From Nitrospinaceae bacterium (GTDB lineage Bacteria > Nitrospinota > Nitrospinia > Nitrospinales > VA-1), in the NCBI GenBank assembly GCA_029261595.1, contig JAJDAZ010000064.1, positions 30,854-94,853 of the forward strand: 64,000 nt of DNA, written 5' to 3'. A model generated the notes under the pieces. That model did not search any database, was not told where the DNA came from, and saw only the letters and a program-made list of their open reading frames with translations. Made by a program: the position numbers and the translations under genes. Below are positions 18,058 through 26,352 of this stretch, piece by piece. Numbering within the stretch: position 1 is the stretch's first letter; the number at the start of each line of letters is the position of its first letter.

Positions 18058-19413
18058 TTAAGTGGGTTGTTTGATTTTTACGGCGCCGACAATAGGATCG
18101 ACGGCATGAAACTTTAATATTTTGTTCAAAATATCTGCGTTCAGAAACGTCCCCTTCATCAATAAATTGATTCCAGACTCCGAATAAATGTTTGCCGCCA
18201 GCTCCATCCCTTCCACCAGGGCAAACACCGAGCAGTCCAGGGTATTGTCTGTCTCAGGAGCCATTTGGGTTTGCCCATACTTTCCCAGAAAGTCCATGAC
18301 CTGCTCATCGAAGAATTTCCCGCAAAGCGGGTTCATGGTAGCCAGGGCGTCCATGGGACTGTCGTCGGCATTGGAAATCCTGTAATGGTCAAAATAACTG
18401 GCAGCAGACACTATTCTCGATCCGACGGGAATCCGGTCGCCGTATAATTTGTCGGGAAATCCCGACCCATCGACGTTTTCATGCAAATGCCGAAGGATAT
18501 TGGCGATCAACTCGAACCCTGGAAAACCTTTGAGAAGCATCTCACCCACCAAAGTATGATTGGTGTGCGATCTATTTTTCCCCTCATCCAGAGCTTCAAT
18601 CCTTTTCTCCCGCGTCGGCAGAGCGGCGATTCCCAGTTCATGCAATCGGGCGGCGGTTTTGATATTGCGCATCTGATAGTCGGTGAGGTTCATCTTCTCG
18701 GCAATGAACATGGAAATTTTCGCCACCCGGTCCACATGGCCACGATGTTCGGGCTGGCGCAATTCGATGATATTGACGAGAAGGTCCTCGGTCGATTCAA
18801 AGCGTCGGCTGAGCTCATCGACCATGGAAGAAATTTGAGAGTTTTTTTCTTCCAACTGGCCGTTCAGTTCCTTCATTTCCTCAAGACTGGTTCCAAGGCG
18901 TCTCTTGTCGGCATTAAGCTCATGGTTCAGGTCGGCGACTTTTTTATGAAACGTTTTCAGTTGGTCCAGCGCTTCCTCCAGTTGCTGGTTTTTTTCATGA
19001 ATGGCGGTGTCCAGTTGCGCCACCCGCAAAACGGAATTCACGGCAAATAGAAATTCGCCTTTTTTGACGGGTTTGGAAAGATAGGCTTGCGCACCAGCTT
19101 CATGGGCCCTACTGGCATCATCCGTTTCTGAATCGTGGTCGGACAAAATAATGACGGCGCATTGGGGATGTTTTTTTCGGATTTGCCGGCAAACTTCAAA
19201 CCCATCCATTTCCCCAGGCAATTTGGCGCCGCAAAGAACGATATTCGCCGACACCTCCTGCATTCTTTGAAGACCCTGCTCGCTGGTGTCCGAATGAAAT
19301 ACCTGAACGCTGCCTGATTCAAAGGATTGATTGATGATTTCCGCAATCACTCTGGACAGGTCGGGATCATCATCAATACAAAGAATATTTTTTTCGAGTC
19401 CCTCGATACTCAA
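18058..19413 (-). CDS. Degenerate response-regulator receiver fused to a variant HD-GYP domain
   Basis: Two TTG starts are possible; the one at 19413 is preceded by GGAG at good spacing and is chosen (451 residues). The receiver domain (about 8-125) keeps the acidic pocket D14-D16 and the conserved Lys (about 114) but has Gly 62 in IVLCGAKLPG where the phospho-acceptor Asp belongs. A coiled coil (about 135-210) links it to an HD-GYP-like domain (about 212-370). There the HD pair reads H-E (RLHELG, about 258-259), and GYP reads G-F-P in HENVDGSGFPDKL. A last domain of about 70 residues is unassigned. Inference: a non-phosphorylated, probably catalytically impaired c-di-GMP-related regulator. 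Co-transcription with motAB suggests control of the flagellar motor. Confidence 0.82.
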   Translation of the reverse strand: MSIEGLEKNILCIDDDPDLSRVIAEIINQSFESGSVQVFHSDTSEQGLQRMQEVSANIVLCGAKLPGEMDGFEVCRQIRKKHPQCAVIILSDHDSETDDASRAHEAGAQAYLSKPVKKGEFLFAVNSVLRVAQLDTAIHEKNQQLEEALDQLKTFHKKVADLNHELNADKRRLGTSLEEMKELNGQLEEKNSQISSMVDELSRRFESTEDLLVNIIELRQPEHRGHVDRVAKISMFIAEKMNLTDYQMRNIKTAARLHELGIAALPTREKRIEALDEGKNRSHTNHTLVGEMLLKGFPGFELIANILRHLHENVDGSGFPDKLYGDRIPVGSRIVSAASYFDHYRISNADDSPMDALATMNPLCGKFFDEQVMDFLGKYGQTQMAPETDNTLDCSVFALVEGMELAANIYSESGINLLMKGTFLNADILNKILKFHAVDPIVGAVKIKQPT

Positions 19414-19739
19414 AAGTAGAATCTCCAAAACGAATTAGAAGTCTCTACAACGGGCCAAATAAAGTTGGCACCCGATGTAAACCTGGTAAAACGGGCGGTG
19501 GAAGAGAAAAGTATTCTCCCCATTTTCCTGGGAAAAATCGCTTTTTTGGCGCACCAATAATCTCTTAACTGATTGATTTTATGATAAATACTACGATTTA
19601 AGGAGTCAAGGAAAACTTTATTTTCGGACTGGGGATGCTCAAAAAGGGGCGGTTTTTCAATGGCTATGGGAGGGATAAATAATAGGCTTGATGAGGCTGT
19701 TTCGGGTCCATCACCCCGAAACCTGTTGGACTACCGGCT
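19414..19739. other. Intergenic stretch without a gene, with an 8-bp perfect hairpin
   Basis: This separates the NACHT-FGE gene (3' end) from the receiver/HD-GYP gene (5' end). No credible ORF, tRNA or riboswitch is visible. The segment next to the regulator presumably holds the regulator-motAB promoter, but I see no convincing sigma-28, sigma-54 or sigma-70 boxes. The other edge carries the GTTTCGGG/CCCGAAAC hairpin listed separately. Confidence 0.6.
19699..19722. repeat. Perfect 8-bp inverted repeat just 3' of the NACHT-FGE gene
   Basis: GTTTCGGG and CCCGAAAC flank an 8-base loop, 18 bp beyond the NACHT-FGE stop. No T-run follows on the minus strand, so it is not an ordinary intrinsic terminator. 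Hairpins of this size just downstream of the variable repeat are a known accessory of diversity-generating retroelement targets; that reading is inference. Confidence 0.6.
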
Positions 19740-22127
19740 TCAATCTTCCTCATCTTCTTCAATTTCGGTGAGCCTGGGACCGGAGACACAACGCAGGCCG
19801 ACGGTGGGATGCCTTTCTGACGGGTCGAAGGAATTGCGGAATTTGCACTTGGAATGGATCAGATAATTGAGCCAGGACCCGCCCCGGACGATTCGCTGGG
19901 TGGTGTGTTTGGAGGCGAAGAGTTGCACGCACCATTCCCAGACATTGCCGGACATATCAAAACAGCCATAGGCGGAAATCCCCTGCTCAAATTCTTCCAC
20001 CACATTGGTCTTGCCAAAAACATAATCGGCGGTGTTGTTGTAGCCGGCCTGATACCCCATCGCTTCTCCCCAGGGGTAGTCCCGCCCATCCGTGCCACGC
20101 GCGGCTTTTTCCCACTCCTTCTCAGTGGGCAACCGCTTGCCCGACCAAATGGAAAAGGCCAGCGCCTCATAATGGTTGATGCCGATCACCGGTTGATCCG
20201 GGGAATTTGAATACAAAGGATAGCGAAAGCGGTGATTGGGGTCGAACTCTTGATATAAGGCGTTGGTCACCGGAAACTTCATGATGGAATATTCCATGAG
20301 GTTGATCTGGTCCTCTTCATCTTTTTCTTCCTGATAAATGAATTTGCCTGCAGGAATGGTCACCATTTCGCCCCATTTTTTTATCAGGGACAACTTCACC
20401 TGTTCAGGATTTTTGGATTCTGACAGAAAACCTCTAAGCTCGTCGATCTCCTGCAAGGGTTCGAAATCCTGAACATCCACCAGGGAGTGAACATCCAGCC
20501 CCTTTAAGGCCAAAAGCAGTTCCAGGGTGGCGAACAGAATACGGCTGTCTCGCTTCTCACGCTGAAGCAAATCGCCAATGCGTTGATCAAGAAAATTCTG
20601 GTCAACGGTCTTGATCACCTCACCTGTCTGGATGGCCCTAAACCCGACAAATTGCGGGTAAGCTTCCTTGCATTGGTATTTCAGCAAATGACCGGTGAGA
20701 ATGATTTTATCCCGTGCAAGGTCCCGGGTTTCGCTCAGGCAGTGCCCCGCCAGAAAAACCGCACCCTCTTCAAGAAGAATATCGAACAGCTCATTTCCCG
20801 GAACCATCGCGGCCAGAAATTTAATGACCTCCTCCCAGATTTCTTCCCGGCAATGGGAGCGAACATGTGCCTGCCAGTCCGGTTGCAGGGCCAGATGCCT
20901 GGCGGCGAAATATTCCTGAAACGAGGGATGCCGGTATTCGAACCGGGTGGGAGTCTGTTGCAAAACAAAATCCAGCTCGGCGGGAATCTCGACCGATTCG
21001 TCGCTTTTTGCCAGTTCCTGCAATATTTCCCTGGAAAATCCCAGCTCGACATCCTCCAACCGTTGCGCCCGATCCTTTTCCAGCAATTGGAAAGAGACTT
21101 TCGTCAACCATGCCGGAATATCGTTTTCCTTCCCGTCCTCCGGAAGAATATTGCCAAGCATATGATCGAAATAAGCAGAATATAGACCCCCGCGATTAGA
21201 CAGCCCTTCAAGAAGTTCGTGTTCAGCAAGGGTGGGGATCATTTTCAACAAGATCGGAATCTGCCCCACCTCCGGGAAATTTATAAAAACCTCTTTCAAC
21301 CATTTGAGGTTTCCTGAATCCCCCAGAAAATCCCGGCGGTCTTTCTCGTCGATATCCTGCATCTTGCACTGGAACGCGGAATCCTGGCCCTTTCTCACAA
21401 CCGAGTCCGTCGCCAGGGGTCCGAGATTGAAGGGTCGCGTCGCCAAAATCACCACATTACTGCGGAAGAAATTGTCGTCCACAAAGGTGTCTAGATAGAT
21501 ATGGAAGCGGTCCTCCGGGTCCAGTTGATCCAACCCGTCCAGAAGAAAAACGATTTTACTGGTCTGGTTGATCAATTGGACCGTCTTATAGAGAAGGGTT
21601 TCATCCAGATCCAGTTCCGGGAATTCCTCCTGCTCCAGCAAAACCACCTTGAGGATATCCTGATAAACCGTTTCGTAAAATTGCGTGAGCCCCGTGCCTT
21701 CTGGCAGGTTTCCCAGATGAAAATACAGCGGCAGGGGATACACCGGATGGGCTGTTCCCAGCAACAGCTTTTCCTGATAGTTTTTAAGGTAGCCGGTTTT
21801 CCCCATGCCCAGTTCCGCCTGGAGCATGATTTTAAGGCCGTTGACTTCCAGCAGGTCCTCGTGAATGGCCCGGTAAGAGGGAAACACCTGCTCCTGCAGG
21901 CTCTGGCGATGCGGGATCGGGTTGGTGTCCAGCAAAACCGGCTGAATATGGCTTTTGCCGCTCCGTTGCTCACCCAGATTTTCGTCCAGCCAGACCGTCA
22001 CGATTTTGAGCTGTTGTTTCCGATACGTGTCGATCACCCATTCCTGAGATTCCTCCAGCTTGGTTTGAACAACCGGGGACTCGTCGCCGGAGGGTTTTGG
22101 AACGGGTAAATCATTTGTTTCACTCAT
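19740..22127 (-). CDS. STAND NTPase: NACHT domain fused to C-terminal FGE-sulfatase (C-type-lectin fold) domain
   Basis: The 795-residue protein has a Walker A motif AELGMGKTG with K110, Walker B FLLDGLDQL (194-202, the NACHT-type LLDGLD), and a sensor-like VVILATRPF near 225. Downstream is the NACHT winged-helix signature YRHPSFQEYFAARHL (about 415-430). A helical region follows, then a formylglycine-generating-enzyme-like domain from about 588 (MVTIPAGKF, RLPTEKEWEKAARG, PWGEA, GNVWEWC, RGGSW, VGLRCV). In true FGE two active-site cysteines follow RGGS; here the first position is Asn and only the later Cys (HSKCKF) remains, so formylglycine synthesis is unlikely. Known relatives act as STAND sensors, some as defence proteins, and FGE-fold ends are frequent diversity-generating retroelement targets. 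No signal peptide. Confidence 0.85.
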   Translation of the reverse strand: MSETNDLPVPKPSGDESPVVQTKLEESQEWVIDTYRKQQLKIVTVWLDENLGEQRSGKSHIQPVLLDTNPIPHRQSLQEQVFPSYRAIHEDLLEVNGLKIMLQAELGMGKTGYLKNYQEKLLLGTAHPVYPLPLYFHLGNLPEGTGLTQFYETVYQDILKVVLLEQEEFPELDLDETLLYKTVQLINQTSKIVFLLDGLDQLDPEDRFHIYLDTFVDDNFFRSNVVILATRPFNLGPLATDSVVRKGQDSAFQCKMQDIDEKDRRDFLGDSGNLKWLKEVFINFPEVGQIPILLKMIPTLAEHELLEGLSNRGGLYSAYFDHMLGNILPEDGKENDIPAWLTKVSFQLLEKDRAQRLEDVELGFSREILQELAKSDESVEIPAELDFVLQQTPTRFEYRHPSFQEYFAARHLALQPDWQAHVRSHCREEIWEEVIKFLAAMVPGNELFDILLEEGAVFLAGHCLSETRDLARDKIILTGHLLKYQCKEAYPQFVGFRAIQTGEVIKTVDQNFLDQRIGDLLQREKRDSRILFATLELLLALKGLDVHSLVDVQDFEPLQEIDELRGFLSESKNPEQVKLSLIKKWGEMVTIPAGKFIYQEEKDEEDQINLMEYSIMKFPVTNALYQEFDPNHRFRYPLYSNSPDQPVIGINHYEALAFSIWSGKRLPTEKEWEKAARGTDGRDYPWGEAMGYQAGYNNTADYVFGKTNVVEEFEQGISAYGCFDMSGNVWEWCVQLFASKHTTQRIVRGGSWLNYLIHSKCKFRNSFDPSERHPTVGLRCVSGPRLTEIEEDEED

Positions 22128-22212
22128 AGGGCAGGTTCTTTATAATCAATTGGTATCCTAAGATATTATCACAAGGAAACCATCCGCCCCCATCAATAGT
22201 CCGAAATAACCC

Positions 22213-22860
22213 ATGATTCCCCTGAGCGACGAAAACCCGACCCGAAATTTCCCCCTCATGACCCTCCTGGCGATCGGGTTGAATATCTGGGCCTATTTCA
22301 CGACCTTTTTCGACTCGACCATCCCGCCGGAAATGGTGCTAAACCAATACGGTCTGGTTCCCTACAACCTGGTCCATTCCCCGGTCACCGAATATCCCCT
22401 GATTTATTCCTCCATGTTCCTGCATGCCGGTTTCTGGCATCTGGCCGGGAATATGCTCTATCTCTGGATTTTCGGCAACAATATCGAAGACGTGCTGGGG
22501 AAATTCCGGTTCATCCTGTTCTATCTGGTGTGCGGAACCATCGCCGCCCTCGGCCACATCGCCACCAATACCGATTCGGTCATTCCGATGGTCGGAGCCA
22601 GCGGCGCGGTGTCCGGTGTTCTGGGGGCCTATCTCGTGCTCTTTCCCTTCGCCCGGGTGAAGACGCTCATTTTCATTGTCGTCTTCGTGACCGTCATCCG
22701 CATTCCAGCACTGGTGCTTCTGGGGCTTTGGATCGGCCTTCAGGTCATGAACGGAATGGCCGTTTCCGGCGGAGCTCCGGGTGTGGCATGGTTCGCACAT
22801 ATTGGAGGGTTTCTGGCGGGGATGATCCTCATCCTGCCGTTTCGCGGGATGCGGACCTGA
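22213..22860 (+). CDS. Rhomboid family intramembrane serine protease
   Basis: The 215-residue, six-helix membrane protein has the rhomboid catalytic dyad: Ser130 in GASGAVSG and His196 in AHIGGF. It also has H76 and N80 of the HLAGN motif that stabilise the oxyanion hole. It cleaves membrane-spanning substrates within the bilayer; its substrate is unknown. It is transcribed divergently from the NACHT-FGE gene with 85 bp between the starts. No Shine-Dalgarno is obvious before its ATG. Confidence 0.93.
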   Translation: MIPLSDENPTRNFPLMTLLAIGLNIWAYFTTFFDSTIPPEMVLNQYGLVPYNLVHSPVTEYPLIYSSMFLHAGFWHLAGNMLYLWIFGNNIEDVLGKFRFILFYLVCGTIAALGHIATNTDSVIPMVGASGAVSGVLGAYLVLFPFARVKTLIFIVVFVTVIRIPALVLLGLWIGLQVMNGMAVSGGAPGVAWFAHIGGFLAGMILILPFRGMRT

Positions 22861-22976
22861 AAACACCAAATATTCAAAAGGCAGACTATCTGACGCCACC
22901 ACCGCTTTCTTTAACTTCTCCTCTCTCAAACGTGCCACTATGCATGGTTGTCATTCACTAAAGAGGAAGGGGATTT

Positions 22977-23297
22977 ATGACCGAGCATAATTTAGGGAAA
23001 TGGAACCATGTCATGGATGGGCAAGGCAAAGTATTTACCATCAATGGGCAGCAAGTAGCCATGTTTAACATTGATGGTGAACTTTTTGCTTTTGACGATG
23101 CCTGCCCGCACGTGGGAGCATCTTTGGGAACCGGCAAATTGGAAGGAAAACTGGTGACCTGCCCCGCCCACGATTGGCAATTTGATGTCACCAATGGGGA
23201 ATGTATTACTGTCGACAGGTGTGATGATGGGTGCACTGTTGATACTTATCCGGTAAAAATAAAAAACGACGAGATAATTTTAAGCATGCCTTCTTAA
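22977..23297 (+). CDS. Small Rieske [2Fe-2S] ferredoxin-type protein
   Basis: The 106-residue soluble protein is a single Rieske domain with ligands C43 and H45 (CPH) and C62 and H65 (CPAH), the usual CxH-x16-CxxH spacing. There is no membrane anchor or signal peptide, so it resembles NirD-like or dioxygenase-type Rieske ferredoxins that pass electrons in the cytoplasm. A GAGGAAGGGG Shine-Dalgarno lies upstream. No partner oxygenase or nitrite reductase large subunit is adjacent, so the electron acceptor is open. Confidence 0.92.
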   Translation: MTEHNLGKWNHVMDGQGKVFTINGQQVAMFNIDGELFAFDDACPHVGASLGTGKLEGKLVTCPAHDWQFDVTNGECITVDRCDDGCTVDTYPVKIKNDEIILSMPS

Positions 23298-23436
23298 GCT
23301 AATCCGTATTGCCGCTAAATATTGAAAATATAATGCCTGTTGTCGGCTCCAAGCGGACATTTACTTGGAAACATGCAACTTGATGAAAAAGTATTTTGCC
23401 GTATATTAAAGCGAAAGTAATTTCATACGTTAACAA

Positions 23437-23727
23437 ATGAAAAACGATAAATGGAACAGGCAAAAAATTCGCAGGGTTTTGACCCCAGCAATTTGGGTGA
23501 TCGGGTTTTTATACACTATCCGGTCGCATCACACCGGTTGCCCAAGGGAAGTCATTCTGGCTGGCTGGCTCATTGCGCCGGTAGTGTGGCTAATGCTTGA
23601 AAACTGGTTTCTGTACGAGCACGGCAAGGACGATTGGGAGCAATTCAAAAAATGGCAATGGCACCAACGCAATTTATGGCTGGGCACATCGGCCTTCCTC
23701 GCAATAAAATATCTACCCCTAGCATGA
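23437..23727 (+). CDS. Hypothetical small membrane protein
   Basis: This 96-residue protein is unrecognised. It has a basic N-terminus, two hydrophobic segments (about 14-26 and 42-57), a Trp/Lys-rich stretch (DDWEQFKKWQWHQRN, about 66-80) and a last weakly hydrophobic helix. It follows the Rieske gene by 139 bp on the same strand. No motif allows a function to be assigned, and the reading frame could be fortuitous, though its composition looks protein-like. Confidence 0.5.
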   Translation: MKNDKWNRQKIRRVLTPAIWVIGFLYTIRSHHTGCPREVILAGWLIAPVVWLMLENWFLYEHGKDDWEQFKKWQWHQRNLWLGTSAFLAIKYLPLA

Positions 23728-23796
23728 TTTGGCCTTAGCAACATTAATTCTGTCAGTGATTAACCTGCAGTCCCGTTCCCCCAGCCCAAAGGTGGA

Positions 23797-23845
23797 CACT
23801 TTGCGTTAAAAAGCAAAGTGCTGGCACAGGCCTTGCGGCCTGTGC
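23797..23845. repeat. Two adjacent hairpins, second shared with 47.7 kb (GCACAGGC family)
   Basis: CACTTTGC and GCAAAGTG (8 bp perfect, 8-base loop) are followed three bases later by GCACAGGCC and GGCCTGTGC (9 bp, 4-base loop). The second hairpin resembles GCACAGGC/GCCTGTGC at 47700-47719. They lie 3' of the YVTN gene on the minus strand and could act as its terminator. The GCACAGGC palindrome also looks like a short dispersed repeat. Confidence 0.65.
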
Positions 23846-23871
23846 TCCAACAAAAGATTAAGATACACTTC

Positions 23872-24879
23872 TCAATCCCGATAGGCCACGCCGTGGGTTT
23901 CACCGTCTGCATCGACCTTGGTCGTGACGCTCAAATCGGCGGCGGAAACCACGGCCAGTTTGTTTTCATCGCGGATCGCCACGTAAACCGTTTTCCCGTC
24001 CGAACTGATAGCTATCATATCCGGACGCTTGCCCATGGCCGCGGTTTTGACGATTTTCCGACTGGCGGTGTCGATCATCGCTATCTGTCCCAGTCCCCGC
24101 TGACCAACATAAACGGTCTTTCCGTCCGGGCTGTGCACCAGTCCATGGGGTTCTCCCGGCACTTCGATGGAAGCTTCCACCGCACCGGTCTGAGGATTCA
24201 GCAATAGCAATTTATTATCCGCAGGAGCGGTGAGCCACAACAGGCCCCAGTCATCGGTGGGTTTGATGGCCATAGCGCCTTTAGCCCCCGCCACGGTCTG
24301 GGAAATCTCGTGGGTCTTCACATCCACTATCGAAATAGTCGCGTCCCCGGCGTTGACCACGTACACCTTACGTCCTCCGGGAGAAAATACCGCCGTGATG
24401 GCTTTTTTGCCTGTCGGCATGGTGTGAATGGCCGTTTTCGTCGCCACATCGATGAAAGTGATGTTTCCCGCGCCCACATTGCAGACGACGGCGGTTTTTC
24501 CATCGGGAGACACCGCCACATCGTGGGCCTTAGTATCGGTCTTAACATCAGCCAGTATCTCTTTCGACACGGCATCGATGATGGTGATGCTACCGGTCCC
24601 CAGATTGGCGATGAAGGCCAGCTTGGAATCCGGGCTGAAAGTGACATTATGAGCCCCGGCGCCGGTGGCGATGGTCTTCACCACCTGATTGGAACCCGTA
24701 TCGATGATCTGGACGTTCGCCCCTTTCATATTCGCGACCCACACCTCACCCGCGATGCTCTCCTGGACCTGGAAAGCCCCCGAAAGGAATAGAACCGTGA
24801 AAATAGAAACCGCAAACGTAATCAGTGGCTGACTCTTTCGCCCAATAGTATTGATTGAATTGATCTTATCTCCGCGCAT
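23872..24879 (-). CDS. Exported YVTN-family beta-propeller repeat protein
   Basis: The 335-residue protein has a basic N-terminus and a hydrophobic signal segment (about 20-36), then about seven 40-residue repeats, each with a V-D/N-x-A-S/T core and a SPDGK-type turn (FSPDSKLAFIAN, SPDGKTAVVCN, SPGGRKVYVVN, SPDGKTVYVGQ, SSDGKTVYVAI). This is the YVTN seven-blade propeller, usually periplasmic. Similar propellers bind ligands or hemes (NirF, NirN-like) or sense surface components. No heme-ligand motif is visible and the role is unknown. A GGAGG Shine-Dalgarno precedes the ATG. Confidence 0.88.
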   Translation of the reverse strand: MRGDKINSINTIGRKSQPLITFAVSIFTVLFLSGAFQVQESIAGEVWVANMKGANVQIIDTGSNQVVKTIATGAGAHNVTFSPDSKLAFIANLGTGSITIIDAVSKEILADVKTDTKAHDVAVSPDGKTAVVCNVGAGNITFIDVATKTAIHTMPTGKKAITAVFSPGGRKVYVVNAGDATISIVDVKTHEISQTVAGAKGAMAIKPTDDWGLLWLTAPADNKLLLLNPQTGAVEASIEVPGEPHGLVHSPDGKTVYVGQRGLGQIAMIDTASRKIVKTAAMGKRPDMIAISSDGKTVYVAIRDENKLAVVSAADLSVTTKVDADGETHGVAYRD

Positions 24880-25180
24880 ATTTTGCCTCCAGAGGAAAAT
24901 AAAGGATGGATGACTTACATTTAATTTTTTATTGAGATTTTAATAATGTGGTCCCTTTTGAGATGAAACTTATGGACAAATGGGTTTTTTAAATTGAAAT
25001 CTCAATCCTGGAAGGTCAATATGTGGAGGGTGAGGGCTTTTGCGCCCGATTCGTATAACTTGAAAAATACTCATCAAAGGACTATAAATCGAATGTGTCT
25101 CCAGCTAAAATCCTATTTTGGTCCACATTCGATTGAAGATAGAAGACTAATGGTATTAACCTTTTGGAAAGAGAATTAAC
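24880..25180. other. Intergenic stretch between divergent YVTN and GRDP-like genes
   Basis: This AT-rich stretch should contain two divergent promoters. The only ORF is a 61-codon TTG-started frame without a Shine-Dalgarno, which I do not accept. The 12-mer TCTCAATCCTGG near 24999 recurs near 25739. Nothing else was recognised. Confidence 0.5.
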
Positions 25181-25693
25181 ATGGAAAACACGATTTCTTT
25201 TGAAAGCTTTAATAGACCTCTTGATTTAGAGCCCATCAAGTTTTCGCTGGCTATGCGGGAGGAAGGTCCCGGCTGGTCTCATGAAAAAATAGAGAGCTTG
25301 GAAAACTGGTATCGCAGATTCCTGTTTTTGGTCCATTTGTTTCCTGAAAAAACCATTGTTCCCACGAAGGACATCGACACATTTTGGCACACTCACATTC
25401 TCGACACGAAAAAATACATGGCAGATTGCGAGTCTTTGTTCGGTGGTTATTTTCACCACTTCCCCTATTTTGGTATGCGGGGAGAAGAAGACCGAATGAA
25501 CCTGGAAGAAGCCTTTAACGAAACCGAAGAATTATACCTGAAAATATTTGGCGAATCCCCATTGAGCTGTGGCATCGCTGACTGCGGCGCTTTATGCAAC
25601 GAACCCACACCAGAAGGCAAAGAGGGCACCCTCCGGGCCAGCATTCGCCCTACCCTGACAGGATTGAATTCTACTTTCCAGATGAATGCGTGA
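25181..25693 (+). CDS. Glycine-rich-domain-protein-like (GRDP / DUF1399-type) protein
   Basis: The 170-residue protein has the motif DIDTFWHTHILDT (64-76) followed by DCESLFGGYFHHFPYFG (82-98). The W-H-x-H-I-L-D-T and D-C-x3-F-G patterns are the signature of GRDP-like (DUF1399) domains, well known in plants and fungi and sporadic in bacteria. The histidines suggest metal binding. The C-terminus has a short Cys-containing stretch (CGIADCGALC) and a disordered tail. The molecular function of the family is not established. A GAGA-type Shine-Dalgarno is present. It is a single gene in the accessory region, possibly transferred. Confidence 0.75.
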   Translation: MENTISFESFNRPLDLEPIKFSLAMREEGPGWSHEKIESLENWYRRFLFLVHLFPEKTIVPTKDIDTFWHTHILDTKKYMADCESLFGGYFHHFPYFGMRGEEDRMNLEEAFNETEELYLKIFGESPLSCGIADCGALCNEPTPEGKEGTLRASIRPTLTGLNSTFQMNA

Positions 25694-25793
25694 CTGCGAT
25701 GAATGTCGCGTTGACTTAATGCAGTTATGATCGAGGAATTCTCAATCCTGGGTGGAAAACTCAAGTTTTATGTTTTAACTTTTATTCTAAAAA

Positions 25794-26342
25794 CTATTTT
25801 TCGTGCGGACCCTTATTAGCCGCCCGCCTCTTCCAAGCCGGTTCATATTCACATTGGAAAACAAGATTCAAGAGATCAGTATGAGCCTCATTAATAGCTA
25901 TTGATGTCTGCCTAATATCAGCGAGTGTAATCTTTTCTACACCTACTTTAAGAGTGCCTCTAGCGGTACCAACAGGCATTTCGAAAGATTTTGTTTCAGA
26001 ATTGAATACTACGCCGTTATGCAGGAATTTATTTCTGGCCTTTTGAGCACTTTTTAAAGCCGCAATAGTTTCTTTATATTTTTTAAGGTGATGGTATTCT
26101 TGAACAAGTTGCTCACACAGTGCGCTGAGCATATTTAATCGTTGAGGAAATGATGCGTGTGTAACTAAAATAAATGGCTTAGGGTCGTTTATTTCATTGA
26201 AACCAGCAAGCTTCCCAATACACATAGTCATGAAGGACTCAAGAATAGCCCACAAGGCTGAAACGCGGCCAATTTCAATCAAATACTCATCAGGAATTGG
26301 CCACCCTGAAAAGTCAATTCTCTCGATCTCTTCATTTTTCAT
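25794..26342 (-). CDS. HEPN-like hypothetical protein
   Basis: The open frame continues upstream to 26402 but would overlap the zinc-ribbon gene. The internal ATG at 26342, just beyond that gene's stop, is preferred (182 residues). The protein is mostly helical. In this numbering, residues 103-108 read R-N-K-F-L-H within KARNKFLHNG, matching the HEPN R-x4-6-H motif. A preceding helix (IGRVSALWAILESFM) resembles the first HEPN helix with its pairing glutamate. HEPN proteins are often RNases or the toxin half of MNT-HEPN pairs. No nucleotidyltransferase partner is adjacent; the small neighbour is a zinc-ribbon membrane protein. The gene looks more AT-rich than its surroundings, which suggests acquisition. 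Confidence 0.6.
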   Translation of the reverse strand: MKNEEIERIDFSGWPIPDEYLIEIGRVSALWAILESFMTMCIGKLAGFNEINDPKPFILVTHASFPQRLNMLSALCEQLVQEYHHLKKYKETIAALKSAQKARNKFLHNGVVFNSETKSFEMPVGTARGTLKVGVEKITLADIRQTSIAINEAHTDLLNLVFQCEYEPAWKRRAANKGPHEK

Positions 26343-26352
26343 TTCAAATTTT

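Noticed and set aside
19740..22127. Catalytic formylglycine-generating enzyme
   Set aside because: The first active-site Cys position after RGGSW is occupied by Leu-Asn, no sulfatase is encoded nearby, and the domain is fused to a NACHT NTPase, so a binding role is more likely.
24994..25179. 61-codon plus-strand ORF before the GRDP-like gene
   Set aside because: It has a TTG start, no Shine-Dalgarno and no family resemblance; the composition looks random.
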